The translations under genes were made by a program, and so were the position numbers. The notes under the pieces are model-generated. The model was not told the DNA's origin. It saw only the letters and a program-made list of their open reading frames with translations, and did no database searches. A stretch of 64,000 bases of DNA from Snuella sedimenti. Lineage in GTDB: Bacteria; Bacteroidota; Bacteroidia; Flavobacteriales; Flavobacteriaceae. Of this stretch, positions 32,895 through 42,189 are shown one piece after another (within the stretch, counting starts at the first letter, position 1; every line of letters begins with the position of its first letter). The stretch spans positions 1 to 64,000 of the forward strand of contig NZ_JAELVQ010000003.1 of NCBI RefSeq assembly GCF_016428595.1, given 5' to 3'.

Positions 32895-33680
32895 TTAATC
32901 TTGCATTAATGCAGAGCGACCTCCATCAATTAAGTAGGTCGTTCCCGAAATAAAGCTGGCCATATCTGATGCTAAAAAAGCGCAAAGCATCCCGACATCT
33001 TCTGTAGTTCCAATTTTTTTAACGGGGTGCATATTGATGGTACGATGTCTTTCGGCTTTGGCATCAGGAAAACTATCAAACCATTTTTGATTACCGGGTG
33101 TGTCAATAAACCCAGGAGCTATTCCAATGGTCCTTATTTTTGGACCCCATTCTATTGCCAAGGACTGCACGAGTGCTTTAAGTGCTGTTTTAGTTACATT
33201 ATAAGGAAAACAGCCTGGTATGGTATGGTAAGCATGATTTGAGGTCATTAATAGTATCACACCATTGTTACTTGATTCCAAATAAGGTTTACACAGTTTA
33301 CTTAAAGCCCAATGTGATTTTAAATTCAATTCCATGTTGAATTGCCATTTTTTATCTGTGCATTTTTCAGCACCTTCAAAAATATTAGCACCTGCGTTGG
33401 ATATCAAAATGTCTATCTTCTTAAAGGCGGTTATGGTTTTATTAACCAAAGCCTCTCGATCTTTGTTAGAAGTTATATCTAAACTTGTATATAAAGCTTT
33501 GCGGTTTTCAGCCTGTATTGAGGTTATGTAAGTTTGTGCAGCTTCTGAGTCTATTGCAGAGAGACCACATCCAGAAATGTCACAGCCCGCTTTAGCGAGC
33601 ATTTTAGCAATGCCTAATCCTATACCATTACTAACCCCAGTAACAAGAGCTGTTTTTCCTTTAAGGTTGATAGATAACAT
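32895..33680 (-). CDS. SDR-family sugar dehydrogenase
   Basis: 261-aa classical short-chain dehydrogenase. Cofactor motif TGVSNGIG (residues 14-21), SNAGA (about 91-95), catalytic Ser in LLMTSNHAYH and YNVTK (about 157-161), and the C-terminal SGTTYLIDGG. A cytoplasmic NAD(P)-dependent alcohol or aldose oxidation is expected. Position between lactonase and dehydratase genes suggests it oxidises the released sugar to a lactone, or acts on a later deoxy-keto acid as in the fucose/rhamnose oxidative pathways. Confidence 0.9.
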   Translation of the reverse strand: MLSINLKGKTALVTGVSNGIGLGIAKMLAKAGCDISGCGLSAIDSEAAQTYITSIQAENRKALYTSLDITSNKDREALVNKTITAFKKIDILISNAGANIFEGAEKCTDKKWQFNMELNLKSHWALSKLCKPYLESSNNGVILLMTSNHAYHTIPGCFPYNVTKTALKALVQSLAIEWGPKIRTIGIAPGFIDTPGNQKWFDSFPDAKAERHRTINMHPVKKIGTTEDVGMLCAFLASDMASFISGTTYLIDGGRSALMQD

Positions 33681-33696
33681 TGATTTGTTATTTAAA

Positions 33697-34857
33697 TTAT
33701 ATGTAATATCCGTCTCTATGATTTCTTATGCCAGGATGTTTTTCCATTTCGTCTTCAATGAGATCAACTCCTAACCCAGGTCTGTCGCTTAATATTAGCT
33801 GTCCGTTTTCCACTTCTATTGGATGATCGATAACAGTATCTCTCCAAGGTACGTCTTTAAAAATAAACTCTTGTCTAAAGAAATTTGGAATAGATGCGCA
33901 AACATGTCCTGATGCTAGTGTAGACAGTGGACCATTGGGGTTATGAGGGGCTATTAGCACATTGTATGCTTCAGCCATGGTAGCCATGCGTTTCATTTCT
34001 GATGGCCCACCACATCTAGTAATGTCAGGCATAATGATATCGCATATATGGCGTTCTAAAATAGGACGTATACCATGTCTTGTATAGTGTCTTTCTCCTA
34101 CACAAATGGAAACTTCTGCAGGAAGGCGTTCCCTGAAAGCTCTGAGCGTATTTGGGTTTTCAGGGCCAGCAGGTTCTTCGTACCAGGTAATATCGAGCTT
34201 TGCAAGGCGCTTTGCCATCGCAATAGCCACTTTAAAATTAAGCATGGCATGGGTTTCTATCATAATATCCATGTCTTCACCAACAGCATCCCTAACAGCT
34301 TTACTAACCCCAAAAGCCCTGTTCTGTTGCGATTTTGTTAGCGACAATGTAGTATCTAAATCTTCGCCATAAAAGTAATTTGTATGTGCAAAAGGATCAA
34401 ATTTTAACCCTGTAAAGCCAGCAGCCTTCACTTCTTTTGCTTGTTTAGCATAGTCTTCTTCATTATGACCACCACCAGTAAACCAATAGTTGGCATATAA
34501 GGGGATTTTTGTACGGAAAGAACCTCCTAAAAGATCGTAAACGGGTACATTCAATGCTTTTCCTTTTAAATCCAAAAGTGCCATATCGATACCAGAAATA
34601 GCACACATACTGGCTCCATAAGGCCCTACCCAGTTAAGGTCCCTATATAGTTTAGTCCAAATGAAATCAGTTTTCATAGGGTCTAAACCAATTATTCTTT
34701 GGCCTAGTTCTTTAACGGCACTTTCAACAATTTGACTACCTGGCCAGTTGGTGGCTTCACCTACACCTGTAATGCCTTTGTCTGTATAAATCTTAAGGAA
34801 TGTCCAATTATATTTGACGCCTTCAACAAGCCATATTTTTACGTCTGTTATTTTCAT
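33697..34857 (-). CDS. Enolase-superfamily sugar-acid dehydratase (MR/MLE type)
   Basis: 386 aa. The N-terminal capping domain (to about residue 130) has the family blocks GITGVGEATNWPGSQ and GIDMALLDLKGKALNVPVYDLLGG. In the barrel, KFDPF (about 150) and ETHAM (about 200, a Glu-x-His in place of Asp-x-His) precede EEP (about 227) and GERHY (about 250) as metal ligands. The late APHNPNGPLSTLASGH block (about 303) resembles galactonate/mannonate-type dehydratases. It would convert an aldonate to a 2-keto-3-deoxy acid. Which stereoisomer is used is not readable. Confidence 0.88.
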   Translation of the reverse strand: MKITDVKIWLVEGVKYNWTFLKIYTDKGITGVGEATNWPGSQIVESAVKELGQRIIGLDPMKTDFIWTKLYRDLNWVGPYGASMCAISGIDMALLDLKGKALNVPVYDLLGGSFRTKIPLYANYWFTGGGHNEEDYAKQAKEVKAAGFTGLKFDPFAHTNYFYGEDLDTTLSLTKSQQNRAFGVSKAVRDAVGEDMDIMIETHAMLNFKVAIAMAKRLAKLDITWYEEPAGPENPNTLRAFRERLPAEVSICVGERHYTRHGIRPILERHICDIIMPDITRCGGPSEMKRMATMAEAYNVLIAPHNPNGPLSTLASGHVCASIPNFFRQEFIFKDVPWRDTVIDHPIEVENGQLILSDRPGLGVDLIEDEMEKHPGIRNHRDGYYI

Positions 34858-35046
34858 GTGTTTATATTTGTTAGTCGTTATCTTGTTAGCTATAGTAAGG
34901 TCTAGTTAAGTATTAAAGTTTAAAAGGTACCAATTATAAATTTAAAATATTTTGCCTTTAATAGAAGTTGTTCAGTTACTCTTTTTATTTATATGTTTTA
35001 TTGTTCTATATAGAAAATTGAAAGATCCATATTTAATATTGCTGAA

Positions 35047-37950
35047 TTATTCGATAAGTAATGTTAATTCTCCTTTTAAGACCCTATCTTTTGTAGATAT
35101 TCTTCCTTCATTATGTGGGGTTCCATAGAACCGTTCTGATCCGTTATTCCAATAATCGGCTATTAACCAGTGAATATTTTCTTCCTGTAACCAAGATCTG
35201 GAGGCTTGATGGGTATTCGATAAAACACTTATTTTTGTTTTTCCGTCAGATAATGATGCCTTTATTATGTTCCTTTTTGTTGAACGGAAATCATTACTGC
35301 CTAACTCATTAGCGTCATCTTTCCATGAATGGGTTGGTTTAATTCGCCAGGGTTCTACGCCATCGGTGATTTTAGTATTCAATTTCGTTTTTCCTTTATT
35401 TCTGCCTATATGATCGCTGGGATATATACTAAAATCCCCCTTACGTTTCCATTCTAATGTTTGATAGGTTTTAGGAACTTGTAGTAGCAGGCCATATTGA
35501 TAAGGTTTGGTTTCTCCATTGATCTGTTCAATCTCATACTTAGTAGTAAACTTACCATCCGATTTGAAAATGTACCATAATTTCCCTTTACCTTCTTTGT
35601 AGGTCACAGTTAATTTCATTTCGATAGCATTTTCTTTTTCTTGCACCTTAATATCGGATGCATATTTCATGTACCAAGGAAAACTTTGTAACGGATGTAT
35701 AATACGCTGATAGGTTTCTCCTGCAATATTGTTTTTACCTCCATTTTCACTATTCATCTCTACAATTGTAAATTCTGGTCCTTGTAAAACTATGGGCTTA
35801 TTTGCTTTAGAAATGGACACTATTTTTCCTTTTAATTTATCAATTCTATAACTTGTTGTCCCTTGTTTGATTAGGTATGAATCCTTATTTTCTGAACAAG
35901 AAAGTTGTAAATCTTGTTTAGGGCTAACATTGTTCTCTTCATTAAAGCTATAAAATTCTTCTTCAACTATATGGTTATTGGCATTGTAGAAGGTTAGTTT
36001 CAAACTATCAACTTTATCTTTAACAGGAATTGTTATTGTTCCTTTGTGTCTTGGTTGAATGTTACTTTTAATAGTGCTATTATGTCCGTTTATCTCTACT
36101 AATATTTTGAGTTTTGAAAAGGGTGTGAAATCATAACGGTTTTCCACGTTTATAAGCAATTTACTTTTTAGGTTCTGTACAGTATTAATCCGTACTGGAG
36201 AATACGCCTTTTTCATACCATAATATTCAGGTTTGGGTCTTCTCCAACCGTCTATAGGTCCCCAAGGTCCATAGCCAACTATTCTTCCATCAGGCAAATG
36301 AAAGGTATCATCAATTCCACTCCAGATGGCACCCCCTAAATTATTTTTGTGAGCATAAATTGAATCATAAAACCTTACTAAGGGTATATTATAGGCATCT
36401 CTTACGCCCGGATCGGTAAGAAGCTCCCTTCTATTGTATGTAGATAAATGTGCATATTCACCAAATAGTGTAGGACGAGTCATTGCGTCTGTTGCCGCTG
36501 GCCCATCAATACCGGGATAATGGTAATTTGCTATATCGGCTGTACTGCCGGCATTATTAAATCCACCCCAACATTGATCATGAAAACTGGTGGGGCGAGT
36601 TAAATCCAACTGTTTTACTACTTGATTTACTTTTTCCCAAAGTGGACTCCATCGAGACTCGTTACCTAAAGACCACATAATTATGGAGGGGTGCTTTTTA
36701 TTTGCAAGCACATTGTCAATATTAGCTTTCAATAGGTATGGTAAAAAGCGTTGGTTTTGATAGTCCCAATGCCCCCATATAGGTGAAGCACCATGTTGTA
36801 TCCAAGTTAAGGAAGCTTCGCTTTCAACAAAAAGGCCCAGTTCATCGGCTGCATTTAAGAATTCTTCGGAAGGGGGATAATGCGATGTCCTTATGTAATT
36901 ACAGTTCGCTTTTTTGAACAATTCAGCATCCAATCGTTCCATTTCCGGGCTTAAGGACCTACCTGTTATTGGGTGCACTGAATGTCTGTTTACGCCGCGT
37001 AATTTCACAGGTTTTCCATTGACATAAAGTTCACTACCAATAACTTGAATTTGTCTGAATCCTACCTTTTGTTCGTTTTTTTGAAGTACTTTTTGGTTTT
37101 GAAGTAATTCGGTAGTTAAAACATACAAATAGGGGCTTTCAGAATTCCATTTATTTGGTTTTTTTACAAGAATGTTCGCTTTAGATGTATTATCATTTAT
37201 GTCTATATTTTTTTGAAATACTTTTTTGTTGTCCGCATTGTATAAAGTATATCTAAGTTGTAAACCTGGTGATGGTTGATCAATTTTAGTTTCTATCGAC
37301 AGATTTGCACTTTTAAAGTTTTTATCGAACGTAGTATTTGTGGTAATATCTTCAATGTTTGATTCGGGAAGGACAAAAAGTGTAACTTTACGTAAAATGC
37401 CTGCTACTGTATGGGCAGCATATTGCGAGGTGCATGCCAGTATATCGCTGATTGTGTTTGCTTTGATCTCTACCTCTAATATATTGTCACTTGTGTTTAC
37501 AGCCTTGGTAATATTTGCTTCAAAAGGCACAAAACTTCCTTCATGTTCGGTAATTTTTTTGCCATTTAATTTTACAACAGCATGAGAACTAACACCATCA
37601 AAGCGAACAAATATTTTTTTGTTTTTCCAATCTTCGGGAATTTCAATGTGCTTTGTGTAATAGGCCGTTTCTCCAATATTCAGGTTAAATCCTTGCATTT
37701 CCAGTTCACCGGGTACTTGTATTGGTGCGTTGTTATCTTTTTCAATAGCAACTTGCCATTCTCCATCGAGTGACAAAACGGGAGAGGCAACGTTATTAAC
37801 TTTTATTGGTAGTGGTGAAATTCTAGGTATTGTTACCTTTGCTTCAGATAAGATGGTTTTGCTTTTTTGTTGTGCCCAAATGGGAATTGCTAATAAAAGC
37901 AGATAGGTGAAAATTGTCAGTCGACAAAACGTGGTGTTTGTATTTTTCAT
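35047..37950 (-). CDS. Glycoside hydrolase family 2 (beta-galactosidase-like)
   Basis: 967 aa with signal peptide (TYLLLLAIPIWAQQ), so periplasmic or exported. A jelly-roll sugar-binding domain (about 70-200), an Ig-like domain and the TIM barrel follow. In the barrel, WSLGNESRW carries the acid/base Glu (about 430) and LFGEYAHL the nucleophile (about 497). RGVNRHSVHPITGR and RTSHYPPSEEFLNAADELG are classic GH2 blocks. The C-terminal part resembles the LacZ small-chain domain (SYRIDKLKGKIVSIS, QGPEFTIVE). It probably removes beta-linked galactose, glucuronate or a related residue. Confidence 0.93.
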   Translation of the reverse strand: MKNTNTTFCRLTIFTYLLLLAIPIWAQQKSKTILSEAKVTIPRISPLPIKVNNVASPVLSLDGEWQVAIEKDNNAPIQVPGELEMQGFNLNIGETAYYTKHIEIPEDWKNKKIFVRFDGVSSHAVVKLNGKKITEHEGSFVPFEANITKAVNTSDNILEVEIKANTISDILACTSQYAAHTVAGILRKVTLFVLPESNIEDITTNTTFDKNFKSANLSIETKIDQPSPGLQLRYTLYNADNKKVFQKNIDINDNTSKANILVKKPNKWNSESPYLYVLTTELLQNQKVLQKNEQKVGFRQIQVIGSELYVNGKPVKLRGVNRHSVHPITGRSLSPEMERLDAELFKKANCNYIRTSHYPPSEEFLNAADELGLFVESEASLTWIQHGASPIWGHWDYQNQRFLPYLLKANIDNVLANKKHPSIIMWSLGNESRWSPLWEKVNQVVKQLDLTRPTSFHDQCWGGFNNAGSTADIANYHYPGIDGPAATDAMTRPTLFGEYAHLSTYNRRELLTDPGVRDAYNIPLVRFYDSIYAHKNNLGGAIWSGIDDTFHLPDGRIVGYGPWGPIDGWRRPKPEYYGMKKAYSPVRINTVQNLKSKLLINVENRYDFTPFSKLKILVEINGHNSTIKSNIQPRHKGTITIPVKDKVDSLKLTFYNANNHIVEEEFYSFNEENNVSPKQDLQLSCSENKDSYLIKQGTTSYRIDKLKGKIVSISKANKPIVLQGPEFTIVEMNSENGGKNNIAGETYQRIIHPLQSFPWYMKYASDIKVQEKENAIEMKLTVTYKEGKGKLWYIFKSDGKFTTKYEIEQINGETKPYQYGLLLQVPKTYQTLEWKRKGDFSIYPSDHIGRNKGKTKLNTKITDGVEPWRIKPTHSWKDDANELGSNDFRSTKRNIIKASLSDGKTKISVLSNTHQASRSWLQEENIHWLIADYWNNGSERFYGTPHNEGRISTKDRVLKGELTLLIE

Positions 37951-37953
37951 AGT

Positions 37954-38649
37954 TTACATTATTTGATATTTATTCCAGGCATCAACAGCACTCATACCAT
38001 TTTGAATTGCTTTTAAAACGGTTTTTTCACCTCTAGCTTTTTCAAATGCACGTAAAAACACTTCTTCTTCGTGTACTTTTGGAACAATGCATACACCATC
38101 TATATCTCCAACCACAATATCGCCGGGATTAATACGAACGCCATCCATTTCAATAGGTACTCTAAAATCGATCACTTTACCACGGGGAGCTTGGTCTTGT
38201 GCATAATTACCATAGGAGAAGACGGGAAAATCTAAGTCTAACAAACCAAAAGTATCTCTAGAGTATCCATTTGCAACAGCACCAGCAGCACCCAGGTGTT
38301 TGGCTCTAGTCATCATTAATTCTCCTACCAACGCATAGTTTGGAGAGGCTCCAGAACAGATATAGACTTCATTCTTTTTTAAATCATCTAAAGCTTCTAA
38401 CATTAGTCCGAAGGGTTTGGCCATAAGTTTGTTGTTACTACCAATACTTAATTCTTCGAAAGTGTCAGCTTCTAAAACTGGCATGGCTCTACCAATTAAA
38501 AACATATCTGCTTTTAGGGGGTGTATTTTTGGTGGTAAGAACTGATGTAATAAGTTCATTTTGTCCATAGCGTCTCCTATAACAGCTGTAAAGAGTTCTT
38601 TTCTAGCAGCAGTAAAAAGTTGATCATCTGTATTCCAAAATTTGTTCAT
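37954..38649 (-). CDS. RraA-fold protein, putative pyruvate-type aldolase
   Basis: 231 aa of the RraA / 4-hydroxy-4-methyl-2-oxoglutarate aldolase family. Conserved blocks are GAAGAVANGYSRDTFGL (about residues 114-130, Arg and Asp of the active site) and GDIVVGDIDGVCIVP (about 178-192). True RNase E regulator function is unlikely outside proteobacteria. Members with these residues are metal-dependent class II pyruvate aldolases. Only 3 bp separate its stop from the GH2 start downstream, so it is in the PUL operon. It is a good candidate to cleave the 2-keto-3-deoxy acid made by the dehydratase. Confidence 0.85.
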   Translation of the reverse strand: MNKFWNTDDQLFTAARKELFTAVIGDAMDKMNLLHQFLPPKIHPLKADMFLIGRAMPVLEADTFEELSIGSNNKLMAKPFGLMLEALDDLKKNEVYICSGASPNYALVGELMMTRAKHLGAAGAVANGYSRDTFGLLDLDFPVFSYGNYAQDQAPRGKVIDFRVPIEMDGVRINPGDIVVGDIDGVCIVPKVHEEEVFLRAFEKARGEKTVLKAIQNGMSAVDAWNKYQIM

Positions 38650-38680
38650 TTTGTGTATGGTTTAAGTATTTCTTTTAATG

Positions 38681-38838
38681 AACTCATCTTGACTTTTTCT
38701 ATTTCCTAAAAAATGGTCTAAATTCCTTCATATTTCGTTACTTTTTTCATCCGTAGCAATGCTATGCCTTTCTAAAAGTGCCTAATCTGAATAAATTTTG
38801 TCTCATTTTCGGTTAAAAACAAAAAGTCAAGATGAGTT
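38681..38838. mobile_element. 158-bp MITE with 18-bp perfect inverted ends
   Basis: Terminal repeats AACTCATCTTGACTTTTT (38681-38698) and its exact reverse complement (38821-38838). The 5-bp direct repeat TAATG sits at 38676-38680 and 38839-38843, a target-site duplication. The interior has no ORF. All hallmarks of a non-autonomous transposon; the supplying transposase is not in this window. Confidence 0.88.
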
Positions 38839-39068
38839 TAATGCATTGATTACATCAATAATAGAATAATACTTGCATGAGTAACACAAAATTAACTCTA
38901 AAATAATGGGTTTGACTGCTTTGTATTAGCTATAACATCCTCTATGTTTGCTTTATGGTGTTGTTTTGAATAATAAATAGCAAATGATATCTATGTGGTA
39001 AAGAGGGGAATTGGAATGGTAGTGTTGATTAAATGTATTTTGAATATATACAGTATATTGCAAAAAAT

Positions 39069-39099
39069 AAAGACATCCACAAACGGGATGTCTTTTTTT
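39069..39099 (-). terminator. Terminator of ilvE
   Basis: GACATCC and GGATGTC stem (39072-39078 / 39086-39092) with A-rich and T-rich flanks, 33 bp beyond the ilvE stop on the minus strand. It can act in both directions. Confidence 0.75.
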
Positions 39100-39131
39100 A
39101 AAGGGGAAAAAATCTTGACAACTAATAAAGC

Positions 39132-40199
39132 TTATTCTACTTTATAGCGCCATCCAAATGGATCTTCAGATTTATTAGTTTGTATATCGGTGATGTGCTT
39201 TTTTAAGAAACTGGCATAGGCGTCTTCCATTTCTGGAATGTCGTAATCTTCATTTTTATAGCCAAAACCAGAAATAGGAGAAATAACAGCAGCTGTACCT
39301 GCACCAAACATTTCTTTAAGCGATCCGTTTTTGGCTGCTTCAACGACTTCACTTACAGTTATTTTTCTAACTTCTACAGGGATACCTTTAGATTGTGCTA
39401 ATTCTATGATGCTCTTACGTGTAATACCGTCCAAAATTCTATCACTAGTCGGTCCCGTTATAAGTGTATCATTAATTCGAACAAAAATATTCATAGCGCC
39501 AGCTTCTTCAATATACTCATGCGTATTGTCATCGGTCCATATTACCTGTTGGTATCCTTTATCAACAGCTAATTGTGTAGGGTAAAATTGCCCTGCATAG
39601 TTACCTCCAGCTTTAGCAAAACCAACACCGCCATTAGCAGACCGGGAATATTTTTCTTCGATTAAAACTTTTACTTCACCAGAGAAATAAGACCCTGAAG
39701 GCGCACAAGCAATAATAAACTTGTATTCATCGGCAGGTGAAGCATGAAAGCCTTTTCCCGAAGCAAAGATAAACGGCCTAATGTATAAAGAACTACCTTC
39801 ATTTCTAGGAATCCAGTCGCTATCAACTTTTAATAGGGCTTTTAGGCCATTCATAAAATAATCTTCAGGAAGTTCGGGAATAGCTAACCGTTTTGAAGAA
39901 ATGTTTAGGCGTTTAAAATTGTCTAGAGGACGAAATAACCAAACAGTGCCATCGGCATCTTTGTAGGCTTTCATACCTTCAAAGACAGATTGTCCATAAT
40001 GAAAAATTTTAGCAGACGGATCTAAAGTAATGGGTTGGTAAGGTACCACTTTTGGGGCTTGCCATTTACCATCTTTAAAATCACACTCTAACATGTGGTC
40101 TGTTAGTATTTTTCCAAATGTTAAGTTGTCAAAATCTACATCATTAATTTTTGTAGTCTTTGCTTTTATAATCTCTATATCATTGATTAAAGCATCCAT
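39132..40199 (-). CDS. ilvE: Branched-chain amino acid aminotransferase
   Basis: 355 aa from ATG 40199 (MDALINDIEIIKAKTTK); the longer frame adds 8 residues. PLP fold-type IV enzyme that transaminates leucine, isoleucine and valine. YGQSVFEGMKAY and LYIRPFIFASG are typical. The PLP lysine lies in FAKAGGNYAGQFYPTQLA. TSDRILDGITRKSIIELA and FGAGTAAVISPI are the phosphate-binding and C-terminal blocks of the eukaryote-like BCAT II group. It has a terminator after it and a divergent neighbour. Confidence 0.95.
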   Translation of the reverse strand: MDALINDIEIIKAKTTKINDVDFDNLTFGKILTDHMLECDFKDGKWQAPKVVPYQPITLDPSAKIFHYGQSVFEGMKAYKDADGTVWLFRPLDNFKRLNISSKRLAIPELPEDYFMNGLKALLKVDSDWIPRNEGSSLYIRPFIFASGKGFHASPADEYKFIIACAPSGSYFSGEVKVLIEEKYSRSANGGVGFAKAGGNYAGQFYPTQLAVDKGYQQVIWTDDNTHEYIEEAGAMNIFVRINDTLITGPTSDRILDGITRKSIIELAQSKGIPVEVRKITVSEVVEAAKNGSLKEMFGAGTAAVISPISGFGYKNEDYDIPEMEDAYASFLKKHITDIQTNKSEDPFGWRYKVE

Positions 40200-40433
40200 A
40201 AGTCTAGTCGTTTTGTAGTGCAAATTTAAGTAAAAACGTTTTTAAAAAAGCGGTATCTTTACAACAAATCATTAAAATTTAATTTTTTGATTTTTATATG
40301 GATTTGTTCAGTGCATTCTTTGTGTTTTTGTCTATCACTAGTCTTATAGATAATGATATGATCTGGCAGTAATCTTTGGAAAGATAAAGCTTCTTTTAAG
40401 AGAAGAAGATAATTTAGGAGAGTCCTTTTATAT

Positions 40434-41111
40434 ATGGAGCGAGAGATAATTATTACGGGTGATGGTTCGTCAACCATCCACTTGCCAGATTGGAATGAGC
40501 AATACCATTCTAAGCATGGCGCAATACAAGAGGCCTATCATGTATTTATAAAACATGGCTTAGAATATTTTTTTAGTTCTAGACAGTCCACAGAAATTTC
40601 TATTTTGGAAATTGGCTTTGGTACGGGGTTGAATGCTTTTATTACGTTATTGGAGGCCGATAGTTTACAGGTGTCCGTGAATTATTGTGGGGTAGAAGGG
40701 TATCCGGTTTCTATTGAAGAAATTAATAAGTTAAATTATCCAAAACTTATAGAACAGGGAGGGCAAACTGTTTTTAATACACTTCATGAAGTTTCTTGGG
40801 AAACGTCTCATAAGCTCACAGCTAATTTTTCATTAACAAAACAGCAACGTTTTTTTTCTGATATTCAGGAGAAAGACATTTGTGACGTTATTTATTTTGA
40901 TGCTTTTGGGGCAAGGGTACAACCCGAATTATGGACGGAAACCATCTTTAAAAGCATGTATGAAGCACTAAAGCCCAATGGTATTTTGGTTACGTATTCG
41001 GCAAAAGGTAGTGTGCGCCGTGCTATGGAAGCAGTTGGTTTTATAGTAGAACGTTTACCGGGACCTCCTGGAAAAAGAGAAATGCTTCGGGCTACTAAGC
41101 TTTTAGGTTAG
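40434..41111 (+). CDS. mnmD: tRNA 5-methylaminomethyl-2-thiouridine methyltransferase
   Basis: 225 aa. The stand-alone MnmD type (the methyltransferase half of E. coli MnmC) that completes wobble mnm5s2U34. Conserved entries: DGSSTIHLPDWNEQYHSKHG (residues 9-28), SAM site EIGFGTGLNAF, IYFDAFGARVQPELWT and YSAKGSVRRAMEAVGF near the end. Start ATG 40434. About 230 bp of non-coding sequence separates it from ilvE, with no recognised feature. Confidence 0.93.
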   Translation: MEREIIITGDGSSTIHLPDWNEQYHSKHGAIQEAYHVFIKHGLEYFFSSRQSTEISILEIGFGTGLNAFITLLEADSLQVSVNYCGVEGYPVSIEEINKLNYPKLIEQGGQTVFNTLHEVSWETSHKLTANFSLTKQQRFFSDIQEKDICDVIYFDAFGARVQPELWTETIFKSMYEALKPNGILVTYSAKGSVRRAMEAVGFIVERLPGPPGKREMLRATKLLG

Positions 41112-41197
41112 TTTTCTTGTTACCTTATAGTGTTAAAGCTTGCATAAATGTAAGGGAGATCGTATTTTCATTTTGTAACTTTATGTAAAAATTGACT

Positions 41198-42103
41198 ATG
41201 CGGGTTTTAATTACAGGGGCAACAGGACTAATTGGACAGGCAATTGTAAAACGTTGCCATAAAGAAGGTGTTGCGGTTAATTACTTAACTACGAAACGGT
41301 CTAAATTAGAGCAGAGGGAAAACTATAAGGGGTTTTATTGGAATGTTAAGACCCAGGATATAGATGCCAAATGTTTTAAGGGGGTTGATGCTATCATTCA
41401 TTTGGCAGGAGCTGCAATTGCCAAACGATGGACCCGGGCTTATAAAAAAGTAATAATATCTAGCAGAGTCCAGAGCACACAATTGTTAATTAATGCATTG
41501 AAAGGTGAATCGCATACTATAAAACAAGTTGTTTCGGCGAGTGCTATTGGTATTTATCCAGACTCTCGCATTAATTATTATGACGAAAAATTTACAGAGT
41601 TTGATACTACTTTTTTAAGTGAGGTAACAAAAACATGGGAACGAGCAGTCGATAATTTTTCAAGTTTAAATATTCCTGTTTCTAAAATACGTATTGGTTT
41701 GGTGTTATCGAATAAAGGGGGAGCTCTTCCAGAAATTGTTAAGCCAATGCGATATTGGATGGGAGCGTCTTTTGGTTCTGGTAATCATTGGCAATCTTGG
41801 ATTCATATTAAAGATTTGGCCCGTATGTTTTTGTACATATTGGAACATCAATTGTTTGGGGTGTATAATGGCGTTGCACCGAACCCTGTTAACAATCATG
41901 AGCTTACAAGAACAGTGGCAAGGGTATTGGGTAAACCGTTAATATTGCCAAACATTCCTAAGTCGGTTATGCAGTTTATTTTAGGAGAGATGCATGTGCT
42001 ACTGTTTTTAAGTCAGCGCGTTAGCTCCAAAAAAATAGAGGATAAAGGATTTTATTTTAAATACCATCACTTAAGACCTGCTCTAAAGCATTTACTAAAG
42101 TAG
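41198..42103 (+). CDS. TIGR01777-type NAD-dependent epimerase-like protein
   Basis: 301 aa from ATG 41198 (MRVLITGATGLIGQAIVKR). The extended-SDR N-terminal nucleotide motif GATGLIGQ and the family block AGAAIAKRWTRAYKK (where classical SDRs have other residues) identify the TIGR01777/YfcH group. QSWIHIKDLARMFLYIL and the C-terminal DUF1731-like segment (LPNIPKSVMQFILGEM) complete it. YfcH-like proteins are linked to cell division in some bacteria; the function is not fixed. Same strand as mnmD, about 90 bp apart. Confidence 0.88.
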   Translation: MRVLITGATGLIGQAIVKRCHKEGVAVNYLTTKRSKLEQRENYKGFYWNVKTQDIDAKCFKGVDAIIHLAGAAIAKRWTRAYKKVIISSRVQSTQLLINALKGESHTIKQVVSASAIGIYPDSRINYYDEKFTEFDTTFLSEVTKTWERAVDNFSSLNIPVSKIRIGLVLSNKGGALPEIVKPMRYWMGASFGSGNHWQSWIHIKDLARMFLYILEHQLFGVYNGVAPNPVNNHELTRTVARVLGKPLILPNIPKSVMQFILGEMHVLLFLSQRVSSKKIEDKGFYFKYHHLRPALKHLLK

Positions 42104-42113
42104 GTTTAGTGTT

Positions 42114-42160
42114 TATTGGTTGCTGGTTATTGGTTGTTGGTTAATGGTTGTTGGGTTTTT
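42114..42160. repeat. Short degenerate tandem repeat
   Basis: About six imperfect copies of a GGTTRTT-type heptamer (GGTTGCTGGTTATTGGTTGT and so on) between the epimerase-like and TerC genes. No coding function; a typical slippage tract. Confidence 0.6.
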
Positions 42161-42189
42161 AAATCCATAATGGTTCAGTTAGTTGTTTG

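Larger units (their letters stand above)
38650..39131. other. Gene-free stretch: MITE and terminator
   Basis: 482 bp between the PUL and ilvE. It contains the complete 158-bp MITE (38681-38838), then about 230 bp of AT-rich sequence with no supported ORF, and the ilvE terminator near 39069-39099. The PUL promoter for the RraA-GH2 arm probably lies just upstream of 38649, but no convincing -7 element was found. Confidence 0.6.

Noticed and set aside
37954-38649. RraA as a ribonuclease E regulator
   Set aside because: Its context is a sugar-acid PUL and the aldolase-type residues are present, so the RNase-regulator name is unlikely to apply.
40259-40477. 72-aa minus-strand ORF between ilvE and mnmD
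   Set aside because: It overlaps the mnmD start in antisense and no family is recognisable; the gap is AT-rich sequence.
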